Source: Arion vulgaris (Eukaryota; Mollusca; Gastropoda; Stylommatophora; Arionidae). From it: a stretch of DNA of 64,000 bases. The translations under genes and the position numbers were made by a program. The notes beneath the pieces are model-generated. The model made no database searches. It saw nothing but the letters and a program-made list of their open reading frames with translations, and was not told the origin of the DNA. Location of the stretch: assembly GCA_020796225.1 (NCBI GenBank), contig CM036767.1:10899927-10963926 (forward strand), in the 5' to 3' direction. Of this stretch, positions 1-10,368 are shown one piece after another (position 1 is the stretch's first letter; every line of letters starts with the position of its first letter).

Positions 1-60
1 AGACCCATAGGTGCTCAGTCTCCCCAACAGATATAGAAGAGTATGCATACTGATGGTTCC
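1..60 (-). mobile_element. 3' fragment of I-type non-LTR retrotransposon
   Basis: Reverse complement matches the 3' end at 41,820-41,870 (ACTGAGCACCTATGGGTCT), part of the C-terminal region reading EHLWVCP. Truncated by the window edge. Confidence 0.6.
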
Positions 61-74
61 CGTGTCTCGCTGAT

Positions 75-312
75 TCTTCTTCTTCGTGTTCGTTCTTTAC
101 GACCAATTTTAATCACTCTTTGTGATATGTTTGATCTTTGCCAAGAACGTGTATACGTTGCACATTGGTTTGTAGGCCCCTAAACGCATATACTTTTACA
201 CGTTTAGGACATGTGCATCCGATTTCATCCAAACCTCCTTAGTCGCCTCTACGACATGCGTGGCAGGTAACAGTGGTTCTATTCTTTCACCCCAAATTTG
301 GGCCCCGGTATC
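75..312 (-). mobile_element. SINE family B copy
   Basis: Starts TTCTTCGTGTTCGTTC and runs through CGTGTATACGTTGCACATTG and CGTTTAGGACATGTGCATCC to a 'TTTGGGCCCCGGTATCCACTGG'-like end. Same layout as copies at 17.5, 54.9 and 59.7 kb. Plus orientation is defined as the copy at 59.7 kb. Confidence 0.75.
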
Positions 313-429
313 CACTGGTCTCGCTGATTAAACACACCTTTCACTCTGCCTCTCAGACATCTAGTTCAACTTGAACAACAGGTAACTCCAAACTGCCTAA
401 ATCGCTAGATCGATTCAACATCGATTTTA

Positions 430-640
430 GTGTCCTCATCCAACAGACTCTCTGTATTTGACTCTCAGTCGATGCTTCACAAGATCCAGAAGGGCAGGTT
501 TTGGTATGAGTGGATGTCGTCTATAGAAGTTTCTAACCTCCAGCGGCTTACATGTATATGCTGTCCTGGGCATGCGGGTGTGTACGGTAATGAGAGAGCT
601 GACAGGCTTGCATCAACAGCATCGATTGTTGGGGAGTTGA
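430..640 (+). pseudogene. RNase H domain fragment of I-type non-LTR retrotransposon
   Basis: Reads FDSQSMLHKIQKGRFWYEWM then CCPGHAGVYGNERADRLAST. The D-S-QSM, GHAGV-GNERAD and LA motifs are those of the retrotransposon RNase H domain, the enzyme that removes RNA from RNA/DNA hybrids. Only the C-terminal half survives. Near-identical DNA occurs at 41,430-41,630. Confidence 0.8.
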
Positions 641-999
641 AGATGGATATTATGGATATATATATATATATTCTATGATAAAATAGATTGGATATGGATA
701 TTGTAGCTGGTGATGTATAATAAACAATATGAAATGTATAAATTTGCTATAAAATGTTGCATTGCTCTCAAGAGTGAAGACATTGGATTCTCAGGAAGGA
801 GTTAATTCTTATTTTTCATGTTTGTTGGCCTACACACTTTGATATAACCAAAACAAGGTTTGTCCTTAGGTTGAAAGGGTATGCCTTTGGTTAGAGAGGC
901 TTTAATACCCTACATAGCAAACACACAAGAGTGAAGGTTCAGATTGATTGTAAAGTATTTAAAAAAATTTATATATCATGTGATCACAAACAGGCTAAA

Positions 1000-1445
1000 A
1001 ATGAGAATGATCAAATGCTATATATATCCTATATTAATGTATGGCTCGAAACATGGACAATGAACAAGCAGTTAGAAGACAGAATTGATGCATTTGAGAT
1101 GTGGATATATAGAAGAATAGGCAGTTTCATGGACAGAAAAACAGACAAATAAACAAGTTTTAGGAAAACTAGGCATGAAGAAACAATTATTAAGAGAAAT
1201 TAAATTCAGACAAGTAAAGTATTTTGGGTACATAAAAAGACATGACACCATGATAAAACATTTACTAGAGGGGAAAGTTGAGGGGGAAGAGCAAGAGGAA
1301 GACCGGGAGATAAGTGGGAGGGAAACTTTAAGAAATTGACAGGTTACAGTCTGGCAGTGTGCAACGCCAAGGCGAAAGACAGAGGATGCTGGGGATTCAT
1401 TGCAGCCAACCTTCGATGTGGAGACGGCACCTGATGATGATGATA
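1000..1445 (+). pseudogene. Non-LTR retrotransposon reverse transcriptase C-terminal fragment
   Basis: Broken frame with VWLETWTMNKQLEDRIDAFE (the 'YG-E-W-L---ED-I-AFEM--YRR' thumb region), then a 'R-VKYFGYIKRHD' segment and a 3' end GACAGAGGATGCTGGGGATT ... GGAGACGGCACCTGATGATG. The same 3' end recurs at 16,950-17,030. Confidence 0.7.
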
Positions 1446-1596
1446 TATTATAGAATACGATGTTTGGCTCATATTATTCTTTGATCAACAGCACACGTAT
1501 CCAGTTTAGGCTGGGACAATTTATTGTACCCACTCTATTTTTAATGAAACCCTACGTCATACCAATCATGTATTCTCTGAATTTTACCACAAATAA

Positions 1597-1738
1597 TTAA
1601 CCCTTTTGGCCTTCTAAGTCGATATACTGGCTTAGGGTGTTTTTGAAGATAACGCAAAGTCAGTATACTGGCTAATTCAGTGTACATTGCAATTTAAAAG
1701 CGTCCGGAGGTAAAAACATTTTGCCGCGAAAGGATTAA
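1597..1738. mobile_element. TTAA-flanked MITE-like element, family M1
   Basis: Begins TTAACCCTTTTGGCC and ends GCGAAAGGATTAA, inside TTAA on both sides. Interior has CAGTATACTGGCTAA. Shares ends and interior with 9,052-9,193 in the other orientation. Confidence 0.55.
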
Positions 1739-2049
1739 ATACAGATCACTGATTGTGTGGTTTTTGTTGTTAAAAGCATGTCAAGTTAACCATGTTGATG
1801 TTTATTTTGAATATAGAGAGCGGATGTTTCTCTCATGTTGTCTCAACCAAAAGAATGTTGATTGCCTTAGGGTTTACACATTGTTAATGTAAATGAAGTC
1901 ACAGAAAAGTGTATGCACAGCCGCAGTATTTGTTTTATTTGCTCAGCTTGACACAGTTTAATGTGTTGCTTATATACCATCACATTCATCATTCATATTT
2001 GTTTCTTGGGGACACACGGTTTGCAACAGTTCCTTGTTAGTGATTTATG

Positions 2050-2315
2050 TGCTTGGCCGCCTGTATGTTACCGGGCTTGCAGGGGAGCAAAGAATAGTAG
2101 CACTGCTACCTACAAGGCATGTCGTAAGAGGTGACTGAGGTAGGGACCTAGGAAAGCTACCCTAGTAAATAAAAAGCATAGCAGAAATCAGAAGTGCTGA
2201 CCTACTTGTGGGCGCATAACTGGCACAGTATACAATCACTTTTAGGCTTGGATCACATACAAATCACAAAGAGTGGTTAACAAGTGGTCGATATGGAGCG
2301 TCAAGAAGATTGTGT
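2050..2315 (+). mobile_element. SINE family A copy
   Basis: Contains AGCAAAGAATAGTAGCACTG, GGCATGTCGTAAGAGGTGAC, GGAAAGCTACCCTAGTAAAT, CTTGTGGGCGCATAACTGGC and ends ...TCGATATGGAGCG. I define plus as the orientation ending in GGAGCGTTCGAAGAAG. Confidence 0.8.
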
Positions 2316-2319
2316 TTAG

Positions 2320-2510
2320 CCATGAAGAAAACAAGAAATATAGTAATGGCGAAATGTAAAAACAATACACAGCAACTTTTTGACCAAAAATGCTTTTATC
2401 AAGAATACAAAAGAAGGGAAGAAATTCAGACTTCCTATACACCAGACGCAATATCATGTTATTATAAAATGTGGATGCAATTGTATCTTGTATTTTCGTA
2501 GCTCGTATTT
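2320..2510 (+). repeat. Dispersed repeat family L copy
   Basis: Carries GTAAAAACAATACACAGCAA and TTGACCAAAAATGCTTTTATC followed by CAAAAGAAGGAAGAAATTC-like sequence, shared with 21.87-22.24 kb, 50.04-50.40 kb and 58.69-58.81 kb. No coding content; class unknown. Confidence 0.6.
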
Positions 2511-2589
2511 TTTTTAGTATGACACCCTGGCCAGCTGCAGAATTCGCATCGACCAAAAACATGATGGCTCATCACTGATCTAGAGGGTT

Positions 2590-2800
2590 GGTTTACTGCT
2601 GTCTTCTGTGTATGTGTGGATTTCCTGTTTTAATTTCAACAAACGCCTAAATATATAATGATAATAATAATTCCTCTCGCATCTATAATCGTTACATAGG
2701 GCCTGCAAGTAATTTCTCCATACCGCTGTATCCTGGACAACTTGCTCAATCTCCTCCATGGAACTGAGACTGATATTTCTTGCCTCTCTCAGCAAAGCAT
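2590..2800 (-). pseudogene. Retrotransposon ORF2 C-terminal fragment
   Basis: Minus strand reads MLREARNISLSSMEEIEQVV then QDTAVWRNYLQALCNDYRC, the '--A-DR--W---V-ALC' tail typical of non-LTR ORF2 proteins. The same family occurs at 17.04, 24.5, 27.5 and 43.9 kb. Confidence 0.75.
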
Positions 2801-2985
2801 AATATATGCTGAAGGCGAAGGATTGACTTCATTGCACCGGGTTTCCCCATATGGTTCTGTCCTCTCTGGCAGAGATGACAAGCAACCTGCCGAGAATGTT
2901 GTACAAAACACAAACTCTGTAGCTCCAGCAACAATTTTAGGGATCTCCAGTAAAAATTGTGACTCTGTCCCGATTTGAACCTGCA
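2800..2985 (-). mobile_element. SINE family D copy (tRNA-derived)
   Basis: Minus strand ends in the family D 3' part (GGCAGGTTGCTTGTCATCTC ... CCGGTGCAATGAAGTCAATC) and has a B-box-like GGTTCAAATCGGGAC near 2,970-2,985. Compare the complete copy at 11.74 kb. Confidence 0.65.
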
Positions 2986-3240
2986 ACCAAACCTGCTGCC
3001 TTGCAGGTCGACTGGGGACAGCAAAAGGCTGACGGAGAGCGAACCCAGTAAACGCTGGTTAAACCCGGACACATCATCGAAGATAAGCACCAGAGTTCCA
3101 AATGGCGCTGAAGATGTGATGAAATCCACCCATGCTAAGGCTGCATGAATCAGGTTTTCACATGAGATTTATGGGGAAATCTGGTACATCAGTTCAAAGG
3201 TGATCACGAGAGAGAGAACCTGCAACCTTCAGATTGCCAG
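2986..3240 (-). repeat. SINE-like family F copy
   Basis: Minus strand shares TTTAACCAGCGTTTACTGGG and CGCTCTCCGTCAGCCTTTTG with copies at 18.1 and 32.4 kb. Confidence 0.6.
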
Positions 3241-3872
3241 ACAAACATCTGAACCACTTCGCCATAGAGGCCCCCATAAATATTTGCTACATCCTTCATA
3301 TGCACCACCCACCATCTGTATTTACTGTGATTTTTCTTCAATTAAAAAATATTCATTTGTGCCTCCAAAAAAATCCTTGATGTATGTTGTCAAAACAAGT
3401 TGACCATAAATGGATGCCTCCTGCCCAAGTTTAATCCTAGCAATAAACAAACAACCTATTTTGTTACAAGAAATGTTGTATTCCCTCACACTTAGTGTTT
3501 TATAAACATGCCTATTACGGAGTTAAAAAAAAAACATATAGACTGACATATATGTATGTACAAACGTATGCAGGTATGACCCTGTGCACATTTTTTAGAA
3601 TGAACTTTCCTCACAGCATTTTTTTAACTGTTTAGATGCATATTAGTTTGAGTTTTTGATTTCATTACTGCTTATTTTACAAATGAGTTGAGATTTTGTA
3701 AATCTTGTTTTTTTTATCTAGACATTATATAATTTTTTGTTTAAAGTTGTTGTTTCTCATTCCAGGTCCTTTTTTATGATTTTTTGAGATGTACATGATT
3801 CATACAATAAACCCATTTCTTTGCATGAGTGTGTTGACTTTTATTGTGTTCAGTAGCGCAATCAGTAGTACT
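3241..3872. other. AT-rich stretch, nothing recognised
   Basis: Low-complexity T-rich sequence with no coherent reading frame, no splice-ready exon and no repeat I could match elsewhere in the window. Confidence 0.5.
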
Positions 3873-3931
3873 ATTAACTCATTGTGGACCAAACGTCTCA
3901 CTATGTGGCTTTGGTTGGCTGCCTTTTTAAC

Positions 3932-4150
3932 TTCTTTCTTCTTCAAATGCTCCAATTGACCACCTGTTAACCACTCTGTGTGATTTGTATGTGATCTGAG
4001 AGCGATTGTATGTTGTGCCAGTTATGCGCCTACAAGTAGGCCAGCACATCCAATTTCTGTGACGCTTTTATTTACTAGGATAGTTTCCCTAGGTCCTACA
4101 TCAGTCGCACTTTTACGACATCACAGTGGTTCTATTCTTTGGGGGTTTGG
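3932..4150 (-). mobile_element. SINE family A copy
   Basis: Contains CAACCTGTTAACCACTCTGTG-like start, ATGCGCCTACAAGTAGGCCA, TTTATTTACTAGGATAGTTT and ACAGTGGTTCTATTCTTTG. Reverse orientation of the family. Confidence 0.75.
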
Positions 4151-4369
4151 GAGTCAGGGATTGGTAGTACCTCTGGTAAGGATGGCTGTCACGCCCTTTT
4201 CAGGGCCCATCCCCATTTGGTCCAAACCTGACTTCCAGCTCACGCCTGTGGCTCCTAGTAGTTGTCAGTAGTTGTTCCCCCGGGCAACGGCTGTGACAGG
4301 CTGGTTAAACCAGGCGCTGGTAACCGATTCGGTACTAAACCAATCGATGAACTGTATGCCAACCCTGCA

Positions 4370-4890
4370 TGCGAAGACTAGCGGCAGATTGTGCGGAAGA
4401 AACTATGCTCTGGTTCAACGGACAAGAAGGCGTCTGCCAGCAACGCGCTGAGGAACGTAGTGAGCACGGCCAGGCATGTAGAACGCCCTGGTCATCCGCT
4501 GCACCCAGATCCTTCTCCAGCCATCTCGACTTTGTCCTGCCACTGGACACGGAAGGAATTTGGCGAGGGGTGAGATCAATGAACTGCGCAACTCTTTCTC
4601 ACTTTAAACCAAATCATCGCAAGTCATCATTTCATCCATCAAACATACATCAGCTTGGCGCACACTTCTTCGACACGGTTCCTCGGCCTGCGAGGCAGGT
4701 AGAACAGCACGGATGGAACAAAAACGTCAAAATAAAAAGGTAGTAAAACTTCCCACAAGTGCAAGTATACCTTGCCCCACACTGTACAAGAACATTTCAA
4801 GCCCGTATCGGGCTCACTTGTCATCTACGCACACACAGACAAACATAACGCAACTACATTCCCTTGATGAAAATTTGTGTGGTCATCATC
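4370..4890 (+). pseudogene. Non-LTR ORF2 C-terminal fragment with decayed zinc finger
   Basis: Homologous to 56,640-57,125. Shared DNA includes CGACACGGTTCCTCGGCCTG, GCGAGGCAGGTAGAACAGCA and GTGCAAGTATACCTTGCCCC. The C2H2 finger intact in the other copy is frameshifted here (an extra C near 4,779). Confidence 0.7.
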
Positions 4891-5034
4891 ACCATCATTC
4901 TTTGCTTCTCTTCGGGCCCCGCATCATACGGTGGGATGCCTTTTACAAGGAGCCAGACTATAGGGTGTATTTTATTGCAAAAACATATGGTTAGTAAAAA
5001 CATGGCTTTTGCACTGGTCCACTAAGAATTAAGT

Positions 5035-5290
5035 TATATTGAAAACTCACATAGTACATTAGAAGTATATGCTATCATTCCACAAAAAACTCAAATAGAT
5101 ACGTTAGAAGTATATCTATCATTCAACAAAACTCACATGATACGTTAGAAGTATATGCTATCATTCAACAAAACTCACATGATACGTTAGGAAGCTATAT
5201 GACTATCATTCAACAAAACTCACATGATACGTCTAGAAGTATATCTATCATTCAACAAAACTCAGATACTAGAAGTACTATGCTATCGTT
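5035..5290. repeat. Tandem repeat, about 41-bp unit
   Basis: Five to six diverged copies of ATCATTCAACAAAACTCACA plus TGATACGTTAGAAGTATATG. Copies vary by small indels. Confidence 0.85.
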
Positions 5291-5344
5291 CAGCACCAAT
5301 TAGTAGCTGATACTATATCACTTGTTTCGGTCACCGATACGAGT

Positions 5345-5465
5345 TGGCCATGGAAATTCAAGGGTTTGAGGCCCGCTTGGCAAAATTCTTTGGGGTAACG
5401 GTTGGGTTACATTAGACCCTGATTCTTTACTTGGGAATTTTAATTACAAGTACGGAGGAGCTTCT
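5345..5465 (+). mobile_element. SINE family G fragment
   Basis: CATGGAAATTCAAGGGTTTG with a B-box-like GGTTTGAGGCC, then ACATTAGACCCTGATTCTTT and TTAATTACAAGTAC, shared with reverse copies at 21.1 and 53.7 kb. Confidence 0.6.
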
Positions 5466-5829
5466 GGTAGAATGGATTAGAACGTGGTTCACATGCGAGA
5501 GACCCATGTTCAACTCACTGTAAGACCAAGGATTTTTTTTCTGTTGTGGGCATAAAAGAAAATCCTAACCTGAACCCTTCCGCGACTGCATTTGCCATGC
5601 GCCATTAAATTCCTCAGGTTGTTGTCCCACCTGTCCTACACCACTCTAAAGAGCGGCACTACAGGCATCTTTCTTTCTTGAATCCTGTTTGCCTCACTGC
5701 GTCAGGCAATGAAGAGATTTATAAAACAGGCCCTTGTATGCGCTTCGTAGATAGTTTCTTTCGTTGTCTCTGTTATCTTTGATGTCCATCTTTTGCGTGG
5801 CTGGCCTTTTGCTTTGTACCCATTGTCAC

Positions 5830-6205
5830 TTAATTACAAGTACCTCAGAAGTCAGAGTTATATAACGGTGGCAACAGGAAACCTTGAACCCGACGAAGGA
5901 GGAAACAGGACAATTGACTATAGAATTGAGAGTATTTAAGGAGGGCTATAAGCCCGTCTGCCCAGCGTGTTCGTAGCGCGTTGGACTACGGGTGACTATC
6001 CTCTGTGTGTGCAGGTTCAATCCGCGGATGACAGAAAAGCCACAGATTCCCAGATTTATGGTGTTCGTGGCACCGAACTGAAGGGTTACGATGTCCATGG
6101 CACTAAGCCGAAGAGCTGAAAAGCTCAAGTGCTTCTGGATCGGGAAAAAAAAAAAAGGAGGGCTGTATTGAGAGTAACCTTCTGCAAAGGAGATGCTACA
6201 TGGTG
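5830..6205 (+). pseudogene. Retrotransposon 3' tail interrupted by a SINE C
   Basis: Left part reads ...LRVFKEGY, right part resumes KEGCIESNLLQRRCYMVRL after the SINE. GGAGGGCTATA (5,940-5,950) and GGAGGGCTGTA (6,157-6,167) flank the SINE and look like its target-site duplication. Confidence 0.6.
5949..6156 (+). mobile_element. SINE family C copy (tRNA-derived)
   Basis: tRNA-like head: A-box-like TAGCGCGTTGGACT, B-box-like GGTTCAATCC, then TTCCCAGATTTATGGTGTTC and a 3' end CTTCTGGATCGGGAAAAAAA with poly(A). RNA polymerase III promoter elements are expected of tRNA-derived SINEs. Confidence 0.85.
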
Positions 6206-6214
6206 AGATTGTTC

Positions 6215-6462
6215 GCACAATTGATAGTAGGTAACTTTACTGTGGATTCAGCTGTGTAGCTGATACGTAACTTTATTGTGGGCACAGCTTGGTGCGGTAA
6301 CTTTACTGTGGATACAGCTGTGTAGCTGATATGTAACGCTATTGTGGGCACAGTTTGATGGCAGCTGATATTCCGTGACTTTACTGTATTGTGGGTACAG
6401 CTGATATTTTATTGTTTTGTTTGTACAGCTGATTTTCTACTTTATTGTATTGTTGGTGTCCG
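6215..6462. repeat. Diverged left part of the minisatellite
   Basis: Looser repeats of TAACTTTACTGTGGATACAG and CTGATACGTAACTTTATTGT. They lead into the 33-bp array but are cut off by a SINE A. Confidence 0.75.
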
Positions 6463-6718
6463 CCTGTGTGTTGCCGGGGCTCACAATGGGAGCAAAGAAT
6501 AGTAACACTGCGACCTATAAGGCATGTCGTAAGAGCCGACTGAGGTAGGGGCCTAGGAAGCTACCCTAGTAAATAAAAAGCGTTGCAGAAATCAGATATA
6601 CTGGCTTACCAGTAGGCATATATTATCGGCACAATGTAAAATCGCTCTTAGGCTCGGATCACATACAAATCACAAAGAGTGGTTAACAAGTAGTGGATAT
6701 GGAGTGTTCGAAGAAGAA
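6463..6718 (+). mobile_element. SINE family A copy inserted in the minisatellite
   Basis: GTCCGCCTGTGTGTTGCCGG to GGAGTGTTCGAAGAAG with all family A blocks. Flanked by TATTGTTGGT and TATTGTGGGT, either a target duplication or simply two array units. Confidence 0.85.
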
Positions 6719-7165
6719 GTATTGTGGGTACAGCTGATAATCGGATATTTTACTGTATTGTGGGTACAGCTAATTTTCTACTTTATTGTATTGTGGGTAC
6801 AGCTGATTTTCTACATTACTGTATTGTGGGTACAGCTGATTTTCTACATTACTGTATTGTGGGTACAGCTGATATTCTACATTACTGTATTGTGGGTACA
6901 GCTGATTTTCTACATTACTGTATTGTGGGTACAGCTGATTTTCTACATTACTGTATTGTGGGTACAGCTAATTTTCAACTGTATTGTATTGTGGGTAGAG
7001 CTAATTTTCTACATTACTGTATTGTGGGTACATCTGATTTTCAACTTTATTGTATTGTGGGTACAGCTGATATTCTACATTACTGTATTGTGGGTACAGC
7101 TAATTTTCTACTTTATTGTATTGTGGGTACAGCTGATATTCTTATACTTTACTGTATCATGGATA
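6719..7165. repeat. 33-bp minisatellite
   Basis: About 13 copies of TATTGTGGGTACAGCTGATT plus TTCTACATTACTG. Because 33 is divisible by three and units lack stops, two plus-strand frames stay open for about 155 codons. I treat those as by-products, not genes. Confidence 0.95.
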
Positions 7166-7299
7166 CAGTTACATGTCTAGCTGATACTGTGTGAATTCAT
7201 CTGAGAATGTTTGGGAAGTTTTTGCAACCATTTTGAAATGTAAATACAAATGAAAAAGGAAGTGAGAAGAAACAAAAGTAGTATATAACAAAGTAAAAG

Positions 7300-7560
7300 T
7301 GTTGATCAAATAGTCTTTATCAAACTAATTATCGTCATCATGTGCCATGCCAACAGGCGTAGGTAATCATTCTTCTTCTTCACCCTTAGGGAGGCATAGG
7401 TCTGCAACCAAGGTTTCCAAGCCCTCCTATCCACGACTATCTTATCCAGATCTCTACACTCTCTCCCCAATTTTTGGCATTCTGTTTCCAACTCCTGCCT
7501 CTTCTGGGTTGAAAGAAGGTGAGTCGGCAGCCAGATTTCATTTCAGATTTCATCGCGTCG
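7300..7560 (-). pseudogene. Retrotransposon ORF2 C-terminal fragment
   Basis: Minus strand reads KLGRECRDLDKIVVDRRAWK then LRLLAWHMM, the '-DR-AW---V--LC' tail followed by the common -AHDD end. Confidence 0.65.
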
Positions 7561-7624
7561 CTTCATGAGTCCTTCTGCGGGCCCTTCTTCCTCTAGTGAT
7601 GAGCTATGAATTTCCTTGGTTGTG

Positions 7625-7756
7625 GTTTCTTTTATATTGGTACGGTAACTAGCCCCACCTCCTTAGTTGTCTCTTATGACATGCATGGCAGATAACAGTG
7701 GTTCTGTTCTTTACACTATTTGATTTGGGACTCGTAACCACTCGGCGCATAATCGA
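7625..7756 (-). mobile_element. SINE family B fragment
   Basis: Contains CACCTCCTTAGTTGTCTCTT, ATGACATGCATGGCAGATAA and CAGTGGTTCTGTTCTTTACA, i.e. only the central domain and 3' half. Confidence 0.7.
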
Positions 7757-7869
7757 TCATGGATCTATACAAACACCTGTCATTAGTACTGACTATCAGT
7801 TCGGATGTTGACACACTTCCGTGTCATACAGCCAGATGTTGCAGAATTTTCTGTATCTGTGTCCTCCGT

Positions 7870-8032
7870 CTCATCTCACACTGATTTTACCAGCTGTCAC
7901 TATGTATTTCAAACTTTCCTGTCTCATCTCCCACTGATTTTACCAGCTGTCACTACATATTTCAAACTTTCCTCTGTCTCATCTCACACTGATTTTACCA
8001 GCTGTCACTACGTATTTCAAACTTTCTTTTCA
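7870..8032. repeat. Tandem repeat, about 54-bp unit, three copies
   Basis: Three near-identical units of ACTGATTTTACCAGCTGTCA plus ATTTCAAACTTTCCT and TCATCTC. Confidence 0.9.
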
Positions 8033-8129
8033 TTCTTCGGAGAGCTAGCTGATTGTGCTCTGGAAAAAGTTTGTTTGCAGGGCTAGACAACGGCGCATAA
8101 GAAATAAAGGTTTGTGGTTCAAATCATGT

Positions 8130-8545
8130 GTTTGGTAAATTGTTTTTTCTCTTAACCTTTTCTTGTTTCTTCTTCACCTTTCAATTCCCAACAAAGAACA
8201 GATCTTCAACAAACTTCTTTCAGCACTTCCTCTCTCTTGCCATCCCTTCCAAATCTTTCCACATCTTGCCCATCATTTTAATATCATTTTCCAACTCTTC
8301 TCCAGGTATTTCTAGGCCTTCGCTACTCCTCTTTCCTGGAGTTCCAAAACAATGCCTGTCTTGCAATCCTTCCGGTCGGTCTTCTCAATGTGTGTCCTAT
8401 CCACCGCAAATGTGACTTCCGGAGCCCCTTTTTCCACTGGTATCTGCTTAGTTCTTTCTCTAAGTTTGTTGTTCGTAATCTTATTTACTGTCTTTTTATT
8501 TATCATATTAATTAGTTCTGATGCTTTCCTGGGTTCTTAAAACTT
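8130..8545 (-). pseudogene. Retrotransposon ORF2 C-terminal fragment
   Basis: Minus strand pieces include TVNKITNNKLRERTKQIPVE, TFAVDRTHIEKTDRKD and a frameshifted KFVEDLFFVGN tail. Frame broken several times. Assignment rests on the tail pattern. Confidence 0.45.
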
Positions 8546-8552
8546 CTTGTTT

Positions 8553-8800
8553 CATCTTCTTCTTCAAACGCTCCATATTGACCACTTGTTAACCACTCTT
8601 TGTGATTTGTATGTGATCCAGGCTTAAGAACGATTGTACGTTGTGTGAGTTGTCGCCTACAAGTAGGCCAGCATATCCGATTTTAGCTGCGTTTTTTATT
8701 TACTAGCGTAGATTGCCTAGGTGCTACATCAGTCGCCTCTTACGGCATGCTTTGTAGGAAGCAGTGTTACTATTCCTTGCTTTCATTGAGAGCCTGGGCA
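8553..8800 (-). mobile_element. SINE family A copy
   Basis: TTCTTCTTCAAACGCTCCAT to GCAGTGTTACTATTCCTTGC, with CCTACAAGTAGGCCAGCATA in the middle. Confidence 0.85.
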
Positions 8801-9051
8801 ACACACAGGCAGATTTTGCTTCATCTAATAAATCAGAATACACACACAAAAAACATGAACACAAAGGCAGCAGAATCAAGTGTAATTAGTATTCCAATTA
8901 GACTTCATTTAATAACAGAAGTACCTACACCAGTGCTGTCCAACATCTGTATATACCGGGCCACATCTGACTGATGGTTGTGAAGGTGTGGCCACCATGT
9001 GACGATTGCAATATTACTATTAATGATAATAACAATAGTAATATTAGTAAG

Positions 9052-9193
9052 TTAACCCTTTCACACCATTATTTTTTTCTACCTACGGATGTATTATATT
9101 ACAATGTATACTGTATTAGCCAGTATACTGACTTTGGGTCATCTTAAAAAATACTACGAACCAGTATATTGGCTCAGAGGAGTGAAGGGTTAA
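9052..9193. mobile_element. TTAA-flanked MITE-like element, family M1
   Basis: Starts TTAACCCTTTCACACC and ends GGAGTGAAGGGTTAA, with TTAA at both borders. Interior CCAGTATACTGACTTTGG is shared with 1,597-1,738. Confidence 0.6.
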
Positions 9194-9738
9194 GATGTCA
9201 TCATCTTCTCCAGGGAAAAAGGAAAGGGTGGTGATAGTCGGCAGTAGAATGATTATAAAATAAAACAAGACTGCAAAAACAGGAAACTTGTGTTTAAAAA
9301 ACTAGGCAAAACTGAAAATTAGTTTATTTTCTTGAAATCTGGTTAAAGCTAGATCCTGCGGAGTAAAATAGGGCACCATAAATGTATGACAAGGACACTC
9401 ACGTTGGACAGCACTGACCTACAGCCTACTAAAGAACCATAACCAACACAGAGATTGATTCAAATATAGTAAAAGATAGTGAAACAAAAGGTGCAATGTA
9501 ATATGATAGGTATTGTAAATAATACCAGTAAAGATATGAATCTAACATGTGTAAATCTGTTTTATAAATAATTAAAACAAAGGCAAAATAAAACTTGGAA
9601 AGTCAAATGATCATATGATACATTATTATATTATAATAATTTAGATGTATAACTTAAAAATATCTTCAGATCAATTCAGATCAGGGTAGGTTCAGATCAA
9701 CACCAAAAGTCCTTCCCAGGACTTTACATATACCAGAC

Positions 9739-9845
9739 GGCCATTTGGCTAAGATCAAAGTGTAGTATCTGTATCTCTTGATATCTGTCATGTGGCCCAT
9801 TATATGTGTTTACAAAGGTATCAGCCTGTGTTACGGAACTAGTGC
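9739..9845 (+). pseudogene. U2 snRNA-like pseudogene
   Basis: GGCCATTTGGCTAAGATCAA then AGTGTAGTATCTGT matches the highly conserved 5' end of U2 snRNA, the spliceosomal RNA that pairs with the intron branch point through GUAGUA. The match weakens after about 35 nt (a gapped TGATATCTG...GGCCC, and GGAACTAG at 9,836). No functional U2 is expected because the first bases and later stems are degraded. Confidence 0.6.
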
Positions 9846-10095
9846 CCACTTGATCGAAGCCGAAGGTCGGGAGCCTTCATTAAATGCCACATGGCTACCC
9901 TTGTACAAAACTAGAAGTGCCATCGATCAAAGGATTGATGGGGCTTGATAGTTTATAAACGTTTTCCCGTTCCGTTGTATGGGGGCCACCTAGTATGGCA
10001 CGTCACGATGAACGTGACAATGGAGGTGGGAGAACTGACTAGAGATTGAGAGTCTTTCAGATGGGCTGTGATGAGTGTAACATTCTGCATAAAAC
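9846..10095 (+). pseudogene. Probable retrotransposon 3' tail
   Basis: Ends with AGAGTCTTTCAGATGGGCTG then TGTAACATTCTGCAT, comparable to the tails at 6,160 and 23,280 ('-F-RGC--C-ILH'). The upstream part is not recognisable. Confidence 0.4.
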
Positions 10096-10368
10096 ATTCT
10101 ATATAAAGAAATATATTTCATATAATAAAACTATGTTAATCATGTGAGATTACAAACTATATGTGTAAATATCATTTACATGATGTGTTATTTGATAAAA
10201 GCAAGTTGCCCTTCATAAAAATCTGTGATCAGTTATATAAAAATATGTTGTACTAAACAGATACACATATATATATATATATATGTATACATATACAGTT
10301 TTACAATGTCAAAGGCACAATACTAATGCATTGGCCAACAGGCTCTAGTTACGGTACATATCACATAC

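Larger units (their letters stand above)
3873..5034. mobile_element. TTAA element of family M5 split by about 1 kb of nested insertions
   Basis: Left end TTAACTCATTGTGGACCAAA with TGTGGCTTTGGTTGGCTGCC matches the reverse complement of 20,530-20,589. The other end, ATGGCTTTTGCACTGGTCCA ... TTAA, is at 4,999-5,034. Between them sit a SINE A (3,932-4,150) and a retrotransposon tail (4,370-4,890). Confidence 0.5.

Noticed and set aside
6704..7194. Two overlapping ORFs of 158 and 156 codons
   Set aside because: Entirely made by the 33-bp minisatellite; no start context, homology or splice logic.
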